Source: Candidatus Methanoplasma glyptotermitis
Lineage (GTDB): Archaea; Thermoplasmatota; Thermoplasmata; Methanomassiliicoccales; Methanomethylophilaceae
NCBI GenBank assembly: GCA_031267895.1
Contig: JAIRYF010000043.1
Location: 1 to 51,063 of the forward strand
Length of the DNA: 51,063 bases
Direction of reading: 5' to 3'
The position numbers were made by a program, and so were the translations under genes. Every line of letters starts with the position of its first letter. The first letter of the stretch is position 1. Positions 8,710 through 15,828 of the stretch are shown one piece after another. A model generated the notes under the pieces. That model made no database searches, was not told where the DNA came from, and saw nothing but the letters and a program-made list of their open reading frames with translations.

Positions 8710-9387
8710 TCAGGACCCTTTGTTGAAACAGAGGAACCAATCGATGCAACACACCTTGCCGTCTTTGATCACGGCCCTTTCCTTCGCCTGACTCATGGTC
8801 TTGGGTGCGGGAACGACAGTGTCATCACCCGGTTTCCAGTCCATGGGTGTTGCGCACTTGTCCTTGTCGGCTTTTTGGAGAGCTATCAGCACCCTCTTTA
8901 TTTCATCAAAATTCCTCCCCGTTGTGAGTGGGTAATACAGAATCAGTCTGATAACCCCGTGCGGATCTATTATGAAGACTGCCCTCACGGCCTGCGTGTT
9001 CGACTGTCCGGGCATGATCATGCCGAATTTATTGGCGATGTTCATAGACACGTCCTCAATGAGAGGAAACTCGACATCCACATTTTTCATGTCCTTCCAC
9101 TTCAGTTCCCCGATCCTCCTGAGCCACGCAATGTGCGAGGACAGGGAATCCACCGACAGTCCCACCAACACTGCGTTGATATCTGTCAGCTCCTTGGCCC
9201 TATGCGCAAAGGTCATGAATTCAGTTGTGCAGACAGGCGTAAAGTCTGCAGGGTGAGAGAAGAACACGATCCACTTACCCTTGAAATCATTGGGGAATTT
9301 TATGGTTCCCTGAGTCGTCACAGCTTCGAATTCCGGTGCTTTGTCCCCTATAAGGGGCATCCTCATTACGGTTTCAATTTCACTCAA
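8710..9387 (-). CDS. Peroxiredoxin (Prx6/archaeal AhpC-TSA type)
   Basis: The 225-residue product carries the peroxidatic site FSHPADFTPVCTTEF (residues ~44-58), with catalytic Cys, Thr and Pro of the PxxxTxxC motif. The long Prx6-type C-terminal dimerisation region follows, with DWKPGDD near residue 180. Extra cysteines near the C-terminus (VCCIDWFLC) could act as resolving residues, as in archaeal peroxiredoxins. It reduces H2O2 and organic peroxides in the cytoplasm. A TTG start is used: GGGAGG lies seven bases upstream and a TATA box (TTTATATA, 9433-9440) lies at the right distance. An in-frame ATG 21 nt downstream is the alternative. Confidence 0.93.
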   Translation of the reverse strand: MSEIETVMRMPLIGDKAPEFEAVTTQGTIKFPNDFKGKWIVFFSHPADFTPVCTTEFMTFAHRAKELTDINAVLVGLSVDSLSSHIAWLRRIGELKWKDMKNVDVEFPLIEDVSMNIANKFGMIMPGQSNTQAVRAVFIIDPHGVIRLILYYPLTTGRNFDEIKRVLIALQKADKDKCATPMDWKPGDDTVVPAPKTMSQAKERAVIKDGKVCCIDWFLCFNKGS

Positions 9388-9432
9388 TTACTTGCCTCCC
9401 TGTCCATACACGCATTGCCATGGGGCGGTGAG

Positions 9433-9440
9433 TTTATATA
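9433..9440 (-). promoter_or_regulatory. TATA box of the peroxiredoxin gene
   Basis: TATATAAA on the minus strand, about 27 nt before a predicted start site near 9409, leaves a short leader containing the GGGAGG ribosome-binding site. It lies in the spacer between nadA and the peroxiredoxin gene. Confidence 0.55.
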
Positions 9441-9469
9441 CGTAACTGTTCACAGGCTTGAAAACGGCC

Positions 9470-10369
9470 TCACGAAAGGTCAATCATCTTCAAAACAGGA
9501 CCTCTTGCACCGGCGATGACATTCTCCGGAAGGACTATTTCTCCGGTACCGTTCGCGAGTGAATCGAGTATGGAATCAAGCATGATCATCTTCATAGTTG
9601 TGCACACGGCGTGCTCCAGGAAAAGGAACGTTTTGCCGGGATTTTCCTTCTCCAGCCTGTGTTTCATCCCGATCTCCGTCAGGACGATGAACTCCTTCCT
9701 GTCGGATGTCCGTGCGGCGGATATCATCGACTCGGTCGATCCGATATGATCCGCAAGTTCCAGTACTTCGATCCTGCACTCAGGATGTGCCATAATAAAA
9801 GCACCGGGGTGTTTCTCTTTGAGCTGCCGTACCCTGGCCGGTGTTATGAAATGGTGTATAGAGCAGAAACCTCTCCAGAGCCTGACATTAATGCCTGTTT
9901 CGGACGCAGCGTAGGCACCCAGATTCATGTCCGGTACAAAGAGCACGTTTCTCCCTCTGAGAGACTCCAGCACTCTGACGGCATTGGACGATGTGCAGCA
10001 GATATCCATTTCCATTTTGGACTCCGCGGTGCTGTTTACGTACCCCACTATTGCATAATCGGGATTGGATTCCCTGAATTCTTTCAGTTCCTTTCCGGTG
10101 CACATCGCGGCCATGGCGCAGTGGGCATCCGGTTCCGGCATCAGAACAGTCTTTTCTGGACTCAGTATCTTTGCGGTCTCTCCCATGAACGACACTCCGC
10201 AGAAAATTATGATATCCGCATCTGTATTCGATGCCGCTATCGAGAGTCCGAGCGAGTCCCCGACATAATCGGCTACATCCTGCACCTCAGGAGATGTGTA
10301 GTTGTGGGCAAGAATAACCGCGTTCTTTTCCTTTTTCAGTTCGAGTATTCTCTCCGCGACAGAGACCAT
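9470..10369 (-). CDS. nadA: Quinolinate synthase
   Basis: The 299-residue product is a full-length NadA. It converts iminoaspartate and dihydroxyacetone phosphate to quinolinate, the precursor of NAD, using a [4Fe-4S] cluster. Visible family motifs are ILAHNYTSPEVQDVADYVGDSL at the N-terminus, IIFCGVSFMGETAKIL, MNLGAYAASETG, IMAHPECR and the C-terminal HAVCTTMKMI. Three cluster-type cysteines occur in the three pseudo-symmetric domains. nadB and nadC partners are not in the window. The promoter region is shared with divergent mptD. Confidence 0.96.
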   Translation of the reverse strand: MVSVAERILELKKEKNAVILAHNYTSPEVQDVADYVGDSLGLSIAASNTDADIIIFCGVSFMGETAKILSPEKTVLMPEPDAHCAMAAMCTGKELKEFRESNPDYAIVGYVNSTAESKMEMDICCTSSNAVRVLESLRGRNVLFVPDMNLGAYAASETGINVRLWRGFCSIHHFITPARVRQLKEKHPGAFIMAHPECRIEVLELADHIGSTESMISAARTSDRKEFIVLTEIGMKHRLEKENPGKTFLFLEHAVCTTMKMIMLDSILDSLANGTGEIVLPENVIAGARGPVLKMIDLS

Positions 10370-10391
10370 ACAACGGAGTAATCCGCACAGC

Positions 10392-10399
10392 CTTTAAAT
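10392..10399. promoter_or_regulatory. Shared TATA element between nadA and mptD
   Basis: CTTTAAAT contains a symmetric TTTAAA that lies about 26 nt from the expected start of both divergent genes (nadA ATG at 10369, mptD ATG at 10424). It can serve both directions and would make both messages nearly leaderless. Placement is inferred from spacing. Confidence 0.45.
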
Positions 10400-10423
10400 C
10401 TTGTTCCCGTTACGTCGGGACAG

Positions 10424-10804
10424 ATGGCAGACAGCAGAGAGGACCTCGCATCCGGGAAATTCAAATGTTCCGTCAGGGAAAGAGCAATGTTCGAGGCGGG
10501 CATAAAGATGGGGACGATATATCACCAGTTCGTCGGCGTTCCTGTGGATCAGAACAGTGTCGGCGTGTTGGAAGATGCGATCGAGAAGGGCGTGTTGGTA
10601 CAGCCGTACGTCGAGAGCGTGAAGATCCGGATCAACAGGGACATCTTAGGTCCGAAAAAGGATGCGTATTCATACTGTTCTCTGTCGGGAGACATGCTGG
10701 ATGTCATACTGGTTATAAAGATAAACGATACCCGCGTCAAGGCGGAGATGAGGTACGACTCTGTACTGAAATATCCGCTGATGTATGTGTCCGATGCTGA
10801 ATAA
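10424..10804 (+). CDS. mptD: Archaeal dihydroneopterin aldolase (MptD type)
   Basis: The 126-residue product resembles the archaeal MptD/MJ1585 family (DUF372). This family cleaves 7,8-dihydroneopterin to 6-hydroxymethyl-dihydropterin and glycolaldehyde in pterin cofactor synthesis. Recognised motifs are the RERAMFEAGIKMGTIYHQF block, with a Glu and a His ten residues apart as in the known active site, PVDQNSVGVLEDAIEK, and a C-terminal KYPLMYVSD. It is divergent from nadA and followed by the NTPase/trm1 pair after 77 bp. Identification is by motif memory without a search. Confidence 0.82.
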   Translation: MADSREDLASGKFKCSVRERAMFEAGIKMGTIYHQFVGVPVDQNSVGVLEDAIEKGVLVQPYVESVKIRINRDILGPKKDAYSYCSLSGDMLDVILVIKINDTRVKAEMRYDSVLKYPLMYVSDAE

Positions 10805-10881
10805 CTGGCTGTGTTATTTATATCTCCTATGCCATGGAGGGTGTTGACCTGCATGGAACCAGTTTCAAGGTGTGATAGGAA

Positions 10882-11427
10882 ATGATCAGCGACATTAAAA
10901 TCGGTATTACTGGTCTTCCCGGTTCAGGTAAGACATATGCTCTTCTCAAAGTGATCGAAATGCTTTCCGATGAACAGCTGGCCATCGGAGGCATGATAGA
11001 CGAACCTCTTACCGACGGCAAAAGGAGGACGGGATTCTCGGTAAGGAACATCCAGACTGGAGAGAAACGGGTGTTTGCAAGTGCTGACATCGAGAGCAAG
11101 ATCATGATAGGCAAGATAGGTGTCGATCTTGCAGAATTCGAGAAAGTGAGCATCTCTGCAATAAGAACGGCCTGCGAGGAGTGCGACATTATCGTCATAG
11201 ACGAAGTCGGCAAAGTCGAAGTGGAAAGCCAGGCATTCATAGATGTGGTAAAGGAAGCTCTGGATGCCGACAAACCGATGATATTGACGCTGCACAAAAA
11301 ATCAAGGAATCCTCTTCTGCAGGACATCCGGAGAAGGGATGACGTGAGAATTCTGGAAGTGACTCCGACGAACAGGAATATTCTGCCTTACAAGATCCTG
11401 CGCCTGATGAATGGTGAAAATGTCTGA
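10882..11427 (+). CDS. THEP1-family nucleoside-triphosphatase
   Basis: The 181-residue P-loop protein has Walker A ITGLPGSGKT at residues ~9-18, Walker B IIVIDEVGKVE near residue 112, and RTGFSVRNI in between. This is the order of the THEP1/NTPase_1 family (M. jannaschii MJ1559-like), small enzymes hydrolysing NTPs with loose base specificity and of unsettled physiological role. A TATA-like TATTTATATC lies at ~10814-10823. The stop overlaps the trm1 start (TGATG), so the two are co-translated. Confidence 0.9.
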   Translation: MISDIKIGITGLPGSGKTYALLKVIEMLSDEQLAIGGMIDEPLTDGKRRTGFSVRNIQTGEKRVFASADIESKIMIGKIGVDLAEFEKVSISAIRTACEECDIIVIDEVGKVEVESQAFIDVVKEALDADKPMILTLHKKSRNPLLQDIRRRDDVRILEVTPTNRNILPYKILRLMNGENV

Positions 11428-12536
11428 TGCTTTCAGGTGTCGAGATCAAAGAAGGCCGGACCAGACTGCTTGTGCCCGAAAGACATTCGTCGCACGGCCC
11501 CGGCACCAGGACCTCTGACGTATTTTTCAACAGACAGATGGCTTTCGGGAGAGACGTAAGCGTAATGCTTCTGAAGGCCCTGGAGAGGAACACCGTATCG
11601 GTCGCAGATGCAATGAGTGCAACAGGTTCCAGAGCGGTCAGGGTGGCAAATGAAGTAAAGAACACAACGGTTACTGCCAACGACGCGGACCCTAAAGCTA
11701 TCCCATATATCGATTACAACATATCGCTGAACTCGCTCTCCAACTGTGTATCGTCGAACATGGATATGCATGTGCTGTTCTCGGACCAGTCTTTTGATTA
11801 TGTCGATATCGATCCGTTCGGATCTCCGGTCCAGTTCATACAATCGGCTGTCAGGGGATGCAAAAAGAAGGGGATTATCGCTGTAACGGCGACAGACACC
11901 GCACCTCTTGCCGGAGCACAGGCGGGAAAATGCAGGAGGAAGTATCAGTCTGAGCCGATACGGGGGTATATGTGTCACGAGGGCGGACTCCGCATACTCA
12001 TGTGTGTGATGGCCAAAGAATTGGCCAAATTCGACAGGGGCATGAAGCCCCTTCTTTCGTTCTATGCGGATCATTACTTCAGAGTGTATGCGCAGGTTGA
12101 GGAGGGAGCGGATGCCACCGACAGATCGCTTGGGCAGATCGGATTCATGCACTATGATCCGGCCACACTGAAGCGGTCGACATCCGAATATCCGGATGTA
12201 CGGCACAGCAAAGGGCCGTTCTGGCTCGGCCCCCTGCACGACAAAGCACTTCTGGGGAGAATGAATGCGGAGAGCCTTGAAGACGAAAAACGCTGCGTGA
12301 AAATGCTGAGGCTGTGGAGAAATGAACTCGACGAGAAAGTTTTCCTCTATGACGTGAGCGAACTTTCGTCATTCACGAAGATGTCTCCGCCGAAAATGGA
12401 CGATCTTCTGGATGCTCTGAATGCCGCGGGGAGGGCAGCACCGACGCATATGAGTCCGACATCCTTCAAAACGGATCTGGAAACGGAAGATGTCATATCC
12501 GTTTACCGCGAATCCAGCCCTGACAGCGGAAAATGA
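11427..12536 (+). CDS. trm1: tRNA (guanine26-N2)-dimethyltransferase
   Basis: The 369-residue SAM-dependent enzyme methylates G26 of tRNA. Trm1 landmarks are FFNRQMAFGRDVSV, the SAM-binding ADAMSATGSRAVRVA region, the catalytic DIDPFGSP, and the family-specific TATDTAPLAGAQAGKCRRKY. GPFWLGPLHD and a C-terminal domain with SPTSFKTD follow. Many archaeal Trm1 proteins carry a CxxC zinc motif just before GPLW; here that stretch (QIGFMHYDPATLKRS) has no cysteines. The gene overlaps the NTPase stop by one base. Confidence 0.95.
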   Translation: MLSGVEIKEGRTRLLVPERHSSHGPGTRTSDVFFNRQMAFGRDVSVMLLKALERNTVSVADAMSATGSRAVRVANEVKNTTVTANDADPKAIPYIDYNISLNSLSNCVSSNMDMHVLFSDQSFDYVDIDPFGSPVQFIQSAVRGCKKKGIIAVTATDTAPLAGAQAGKCRRKYQSEPIRGYMCHEGGLRILMCVMAKELAKFDRGMKPLLSFYADHYFRVYAQVEEGADATDRSLGQIGFMHYDPATLKRSTSEYPDVRHSKGPFWLGPLHDKALLGRMNAESLEDEKRCVKMLRLWRNELDEKVFLYDVSELSSFTKMSPPKMDDLLDALNAAGRAAPTHMSPTSFKTDLETEDVISVYRESSPDSGK

Positions 12537-12893
12537 CCTGGCCATTATTCTCTCCGATCGGATTCGCTTCTCCGCCTCTTTTGTCTCCTGCCCGCATGCA
12601 GTACCCTCTGCTCCTGAGTTCCGGAACGGTGTAATCCGATCCGAAGCCCATAACGGCATTCTGAATCCCGGTATCAGCCAAATAATTGCGTTTGACATCA
12701 GGTGCACCTATGCTTTGATATTGAAACCCTCGGTGGCCGAATGGACACAGAACGGCCCAAACAGACTGAAGAAGTCCGAACGGCCGCCGTACGAATACCA
12801 AGCCATTGTCTTTTTCGATACATGGCAGCAGGTTCGGAGTAATTCGGCCGGTCAGAACAGATTCCCGAAACGAGATGGGCGGCGATGGCAATG
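12537..12893. other. Non-coding interval before purA
   Basis: About 350 bp without a credible gene. The ORFs listed in both directions are compositionally unlike neighbouring proteins. I found no tRNA-like fold or strong inverted repeat. It ends in the purA promoter. Confidence 0.5.
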
Positions 12894-12900
12894 TTTATAG
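12894..12900 (+). promoter_or_regulatory. TATA box of purA
   Basis: TTTATAG is a good archaeal TATA box predicting transcription from about 12924. This lies inside the ORF-track version of purA (start 12885) and so argues for the downstream TTG start at 12933. Confidence 0.5.
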
Positions 12901-12932
12901 GGAGAGAGAGACTGGAGAACACAGGTGCGATT

Positions 12933-14243
12933 TTGCCTGGTCTTGCGATCATCGGAGCTCAGTGGGGAGATGAGGGTAAAGGAAAGATAACAGACTGCCT
13001 GGGCGAGGATGCTGAAATCATCGTCCGTTTTCAAGGCGGAAACAACGCAGGACATACGATAATCGTCGGCGACAGAGTGTTTAAGCTCCACGGTCTGCCG
13101 TCGGGTGTCGTCAGAGAGGGTAAGCTTGCCGTCATAGGCAACGGTGCCGTGGTCAATATGGATGAACTTCTGGATGAGATGGATCAGGTCGTTAAAGCCG
13201 GCGGTTCCGTTGACGGACTCAGGATCTCAGACAGGGCGCATCTTATACTCAATTACCACAAAAAACTGGATGGTGCCGAAGAAAAATACAGAGGCAGCAG
13301 GGCAGTAGGAACAACAAAGAAGGGAATAGGTCCCTCGTATCAGGATAAAATCGCAAGGATAGGCATACGTGCAGGGGACCTTCTGGAGGATGATATCCGG
13401 GAGAAGGCGGACTTCAACCTTCCATATAAGAAGGATATGATGGCAATGCTTGAGGCAGAGCCGTGCGGCTGCGATACGGATATGCTGTTCGGCAAACTTA
13501 AAGGATGGCGGGATAAGGTCGGCAGATACATCTGCGACACATCTGTCCTGATCAACGAGGCACTTGACACCGGCAGAAACGTATTGTTCGAAGGTGCGCA
13601 GGGTGCCATGCTTGACATAGATCACGGAACCTACCCCTACGTTACGTCGTCGTCAACATGCAGCGGAGGAATATGCACCGGTGCGGGAGTTGCTCCCAAT
13701 CGTATCGGGAAAGTCATCGGCTGCCTGAAAGCGTATACGACCCGTGTCGGAGAGGGTCCGTTAGTCACCGAGCTGTCGGGGGAAGAGGCAGAGATACTGC
13801 AGAGAAAAGGCGGAGAATTCGGGGTGACCACCGGAAGAGGGAGAAGATGCGGCTGGCTGGATCTGGTCGTTGCGGAACACTCGTCACGGATATGCGGGTT
13901 CTCATCTCTGGCGATAACAAAATTGGACGTGCTCAGCGATTATGAAGAACTTCCGGTGTGCACTGCATACAGGATCGACGGCAAAGAGACAAAATATTTT
14001 CCGGCGTCTATATCAAGGATTGAGAAAGCGGAACCCATCTACAAAATAATGAATGGGTGGAAGGGATGGAATGATACCGACTCGGTCGTCCGGGGAGGAT
14101 ACGACGCTCTGCCGGATGAGATGAAAAGATACGTAGAGTTCATAGAACAGCATCTCAATATCCCGGCCGAAATAATAAGCATAGGTCCCGACAGAAACGA
14201 TACGATATACAGGAAAAAAGATTGGTGGAACTCTCAGCGGTGA
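12933..14243 (+). CDS. purA: Adenylosuccinate synthetase
   Basis: The product is a full-length PurA, which joins IMP and aspartate with GTP in the first committed step to AMP. Clear motifs are IIGAQWGDEGKGKITD (P-loop-like GTP site), RFQGGNNAGHTI, KGIGPSYQDK, LFEGAQGAMLDIDHGTYPYVTSS, and TTGRGRRCGWLD. I place the start at TTG 12933, just before the conserved GAQWGDEGKGK. The TATA box at 12894-12900 would put transcription near 12924, downstream of the ORF-track ATG at 12885; the longer version remains possible. The 3' end overlaps the convergent ubiD-family gene by 10 bp. Confidence 0.95.
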   Translation: MPGLAIIGAQWGDEGKGKITDCLGEDAEIIVRFQGGNNAGHTIIVGDRVFKLHGLPSGVVREGKLAVIGNGAVVNMDELLDEMDQVVKAGGSVDGLRISDRAHLILNYHKKLDGAEEKYRGSRAVGTTKKGIGPSYQDKIARIGIRAGDLLEDDIREKADFNLPYKKDMMAMLEAEPCGCDTDMLFGKLKGWRDKVGRYICDTSVLINEALDTGRNVLFEGAQGAMLDIDHGTYPYVTSSSTCSGGICTGAGVAPNRIGKVIGCLKAYTTRVGEGPLVTELSGEEAEILQRKGGEFGVTTGRGRRCGWLDLVVAEHSSRICGFSSLAITKLDVLSDYEELPVCTAYRIDGKETKYFPASISRIEKAEPIYKIMNGWKGWNDTDSVVRGGYDALPDEMKRYVEFIEQHLNIPAEIISIGPDRNDTIYRKKDWWNSQR

Positions 14244-15514
14244 TCGGAGATCCTCGCTTTCTCGAACAGACTTCTGTCTTTGTCCAGCGGCACAGTTGCG
14301 TCGTAACCTACCTTGTATGTAGTTTTGGAATGCTCATCTATGCTCGGATCGAGGGATGACCCTGCCACACCTGGTATCTTTATAATTCTGTCCCCCTGCA
14401 TTCTCGTCGAGACCGCCCACTCCACCTCTCTGTCGTTGAAAATATCAATGTCGTCGTCTACGACGATCACCTGCTTCATGGAGGGGTGGCCGGTGAATGC
14501 CGCAAGTATTGCATTGACGCCGTCGCCCTCTTTGTTCTTTGCGATGGAGACCACGCCGTTAAGCCAGCAGCATCCGCCCTCCGTCAGGCGGACGGCTTTT
14601 ACTCTTGGGACGACCTGTCTTACTGTCTTCAGTATCATCGGTTCGCGCGGAAGTCCCATCAGCAGGAAGTGGTCGTAGCCTCCGGGGAGCAGGAGATGGA
14701 AGACCGGGTCTTTGCATGACCACGTTTTTTCAATTCTGATCACTGGCTGTTCTCTTACTGTGTCATATGTTCCTGTTATGTCGACGAAGGGACCCTCGGA
14801 GACCGTCTCGAACGTGATCTTCCCCTCGAACACATAGTCTGACAGAGATGGAACAAGCAGACCGTTATCGCATTTTCCGACATCCAGGGGCCTGCCGTGA
14901 CCCTTCATGAACATCGATGATGCAATTCTGAGTTCGTCCGTCCCGTAATCTGCCGACACGGCCGCTGCCAGGAGCACCTCCGGAGGAAGACCAATGCATA
15001 TCGATATGTCGAGTTCTTTTCCGTCTTTTTTGGCTTCATTGTACATCGTGAAAAGATGTCTGGGAACAAGCCTGACTGCCAGTTTGTCCCTGCCGGCGAC
15101 CATCATCCTGTGGAATGAGACGTTTTTCTTTCCATTGTACTCGGCTATTATCACCCCGGCGGTTATGTATCTGCCTCCGTCTCCCGGGTAATACAGGGGA
15201 ACAGGGAGAGAAATAAGATCTGTTTTCAGAGAAACATTCCGAAATTCTGGGCCTTCAATGAGGCTGACATCGCAGGGAGAGTCTATAGCATGCAGTATGT
15301 GTCCGACTATGCCGTCAGGGGAAATATTCATGGCATCCGCCATCTTCTTTCTGGTGGAGAAGACATTCCCAGCCGCTTTTTTTCCGTTCACATTCTCGAA
15401 CAGCACCGTTGTGTTCTGATCTTCCAGCAGTGTTTCGGTTATTTCTACCGAAGCGGGATCAATTCCGTACTTAACGGTACAGACTTTTTCTCCCAGAAAG
15501 TCCCTGAATGACAT
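14234..15514 (-). CDS. UbiD-family decarboxylase, probable anhydromevalonate phosphate decarboxylase
   Basis: The product (~426 residues from ATG 15514) belongs to the prenyl-FMN-dependent UbiD family. Visible landmarks are the start MSFRDFL, ISLPVPLYYPGDGGRY, VSFHRMMVAGRDKLAVRLVPRHL, PREPMI and the C-terminal DREVEWAVSTRMQGDR. The last contains the catalytic Arg/Glu/Glu type residues. Most archaea carry such a UbiD homologue that decarboxylates trans-anhydromevalonate 5-phosphate in the modified mevalonate route to isoprenoid lipids; that role is inferred. A minus-strand TATA (TAATAATATAAA, ~15537-15548) puts transcription near 15516, so the ATG at 15514 is preferred over the ORF-track ATG at 15535. 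Confidence 0.85.
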   Translation of the reverse strand: MSFRDFLGEKVCTVKYGIDPASVEITETLLEDQNTTVLFENVNGKKAAGNVFSTRKKMADAMNISPDGIVGHILHAIDSPCDVSLIEGPEFRNVSLKTDLISLPVPLYYPGDGGRYITAGVIIAEYNGKKNVSFHRMMVAGRDKLAVRLVPRHLFTMYNEAKKDGKELDISICIGLPPEVLLAAAVSADYGTDELRIASSMFMKGHGRPLDVGKCDNGLLVPSLSDYVFEGKITFETVSEGPFVDITGTYDTVREQPVIRIEKTWSCKDPVFHLLLPGGYDHFLLMGLPREPMILKTVRQVVPRVKAVRLTEGGCCWLNGVVSIAKNKEGDGVNAILAAFTGHPSMKQVIVVDDDIDIFNDREVEWAVSTRMQGDRIIKIPGVAGSSLDPSIDEHSKTTYKVGYDATVPLDKDRSLFEKARISDHR

Positions 15515-15752
15515 ACTCCGCCGTAGGTTATTCATCTTTATATTATTAGTCTAAAGTCGGGACGACCGTGTATGGTAACAGCCTGTTTTCCCTTCAAAAA
15601 GATGTGCGGAGAGGAGCGGGCATCCGCGATAAGGCTGTTTCTGCGACCGTACTGGTATGCTATACCCGCGCATAAGCCGATCTTAGAAGGAGCAGAGGGG
15701 ACTTTCGGGCACTGCCGTAAGGATTTACAAGCACAGTTCGGATGCGGATGTG

Positions 15753-15760
15753 TTTTATAC
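15753..15760 (+). promoter_or_regulatory. TATA box of the phase-variable-looking surface-protein gene
   Basis: TTTTATAC predicts transcription near 15783. That gives a ~45-nt leader that carries the GGAG ribosome-binding site of the ATG at 15829. The rest of 15536-15828 shows no convincing gene. Confidence 0.5.
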
Positions 15761-15828
15761 GTATTTGCGGATGCGCCCACGGGCACATTGAAGCAATACA
15801 GTGCCAAACACAGTAAGGAGAAAAACTC

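Noticed and set aside
8014-9519. 501-residue plus-strand ORF
   Set aside because: It is the complement of trkA and the peroxiredoxin gene, which carry clear catalytic motifs; the ORF is a shadow of biased codon use.
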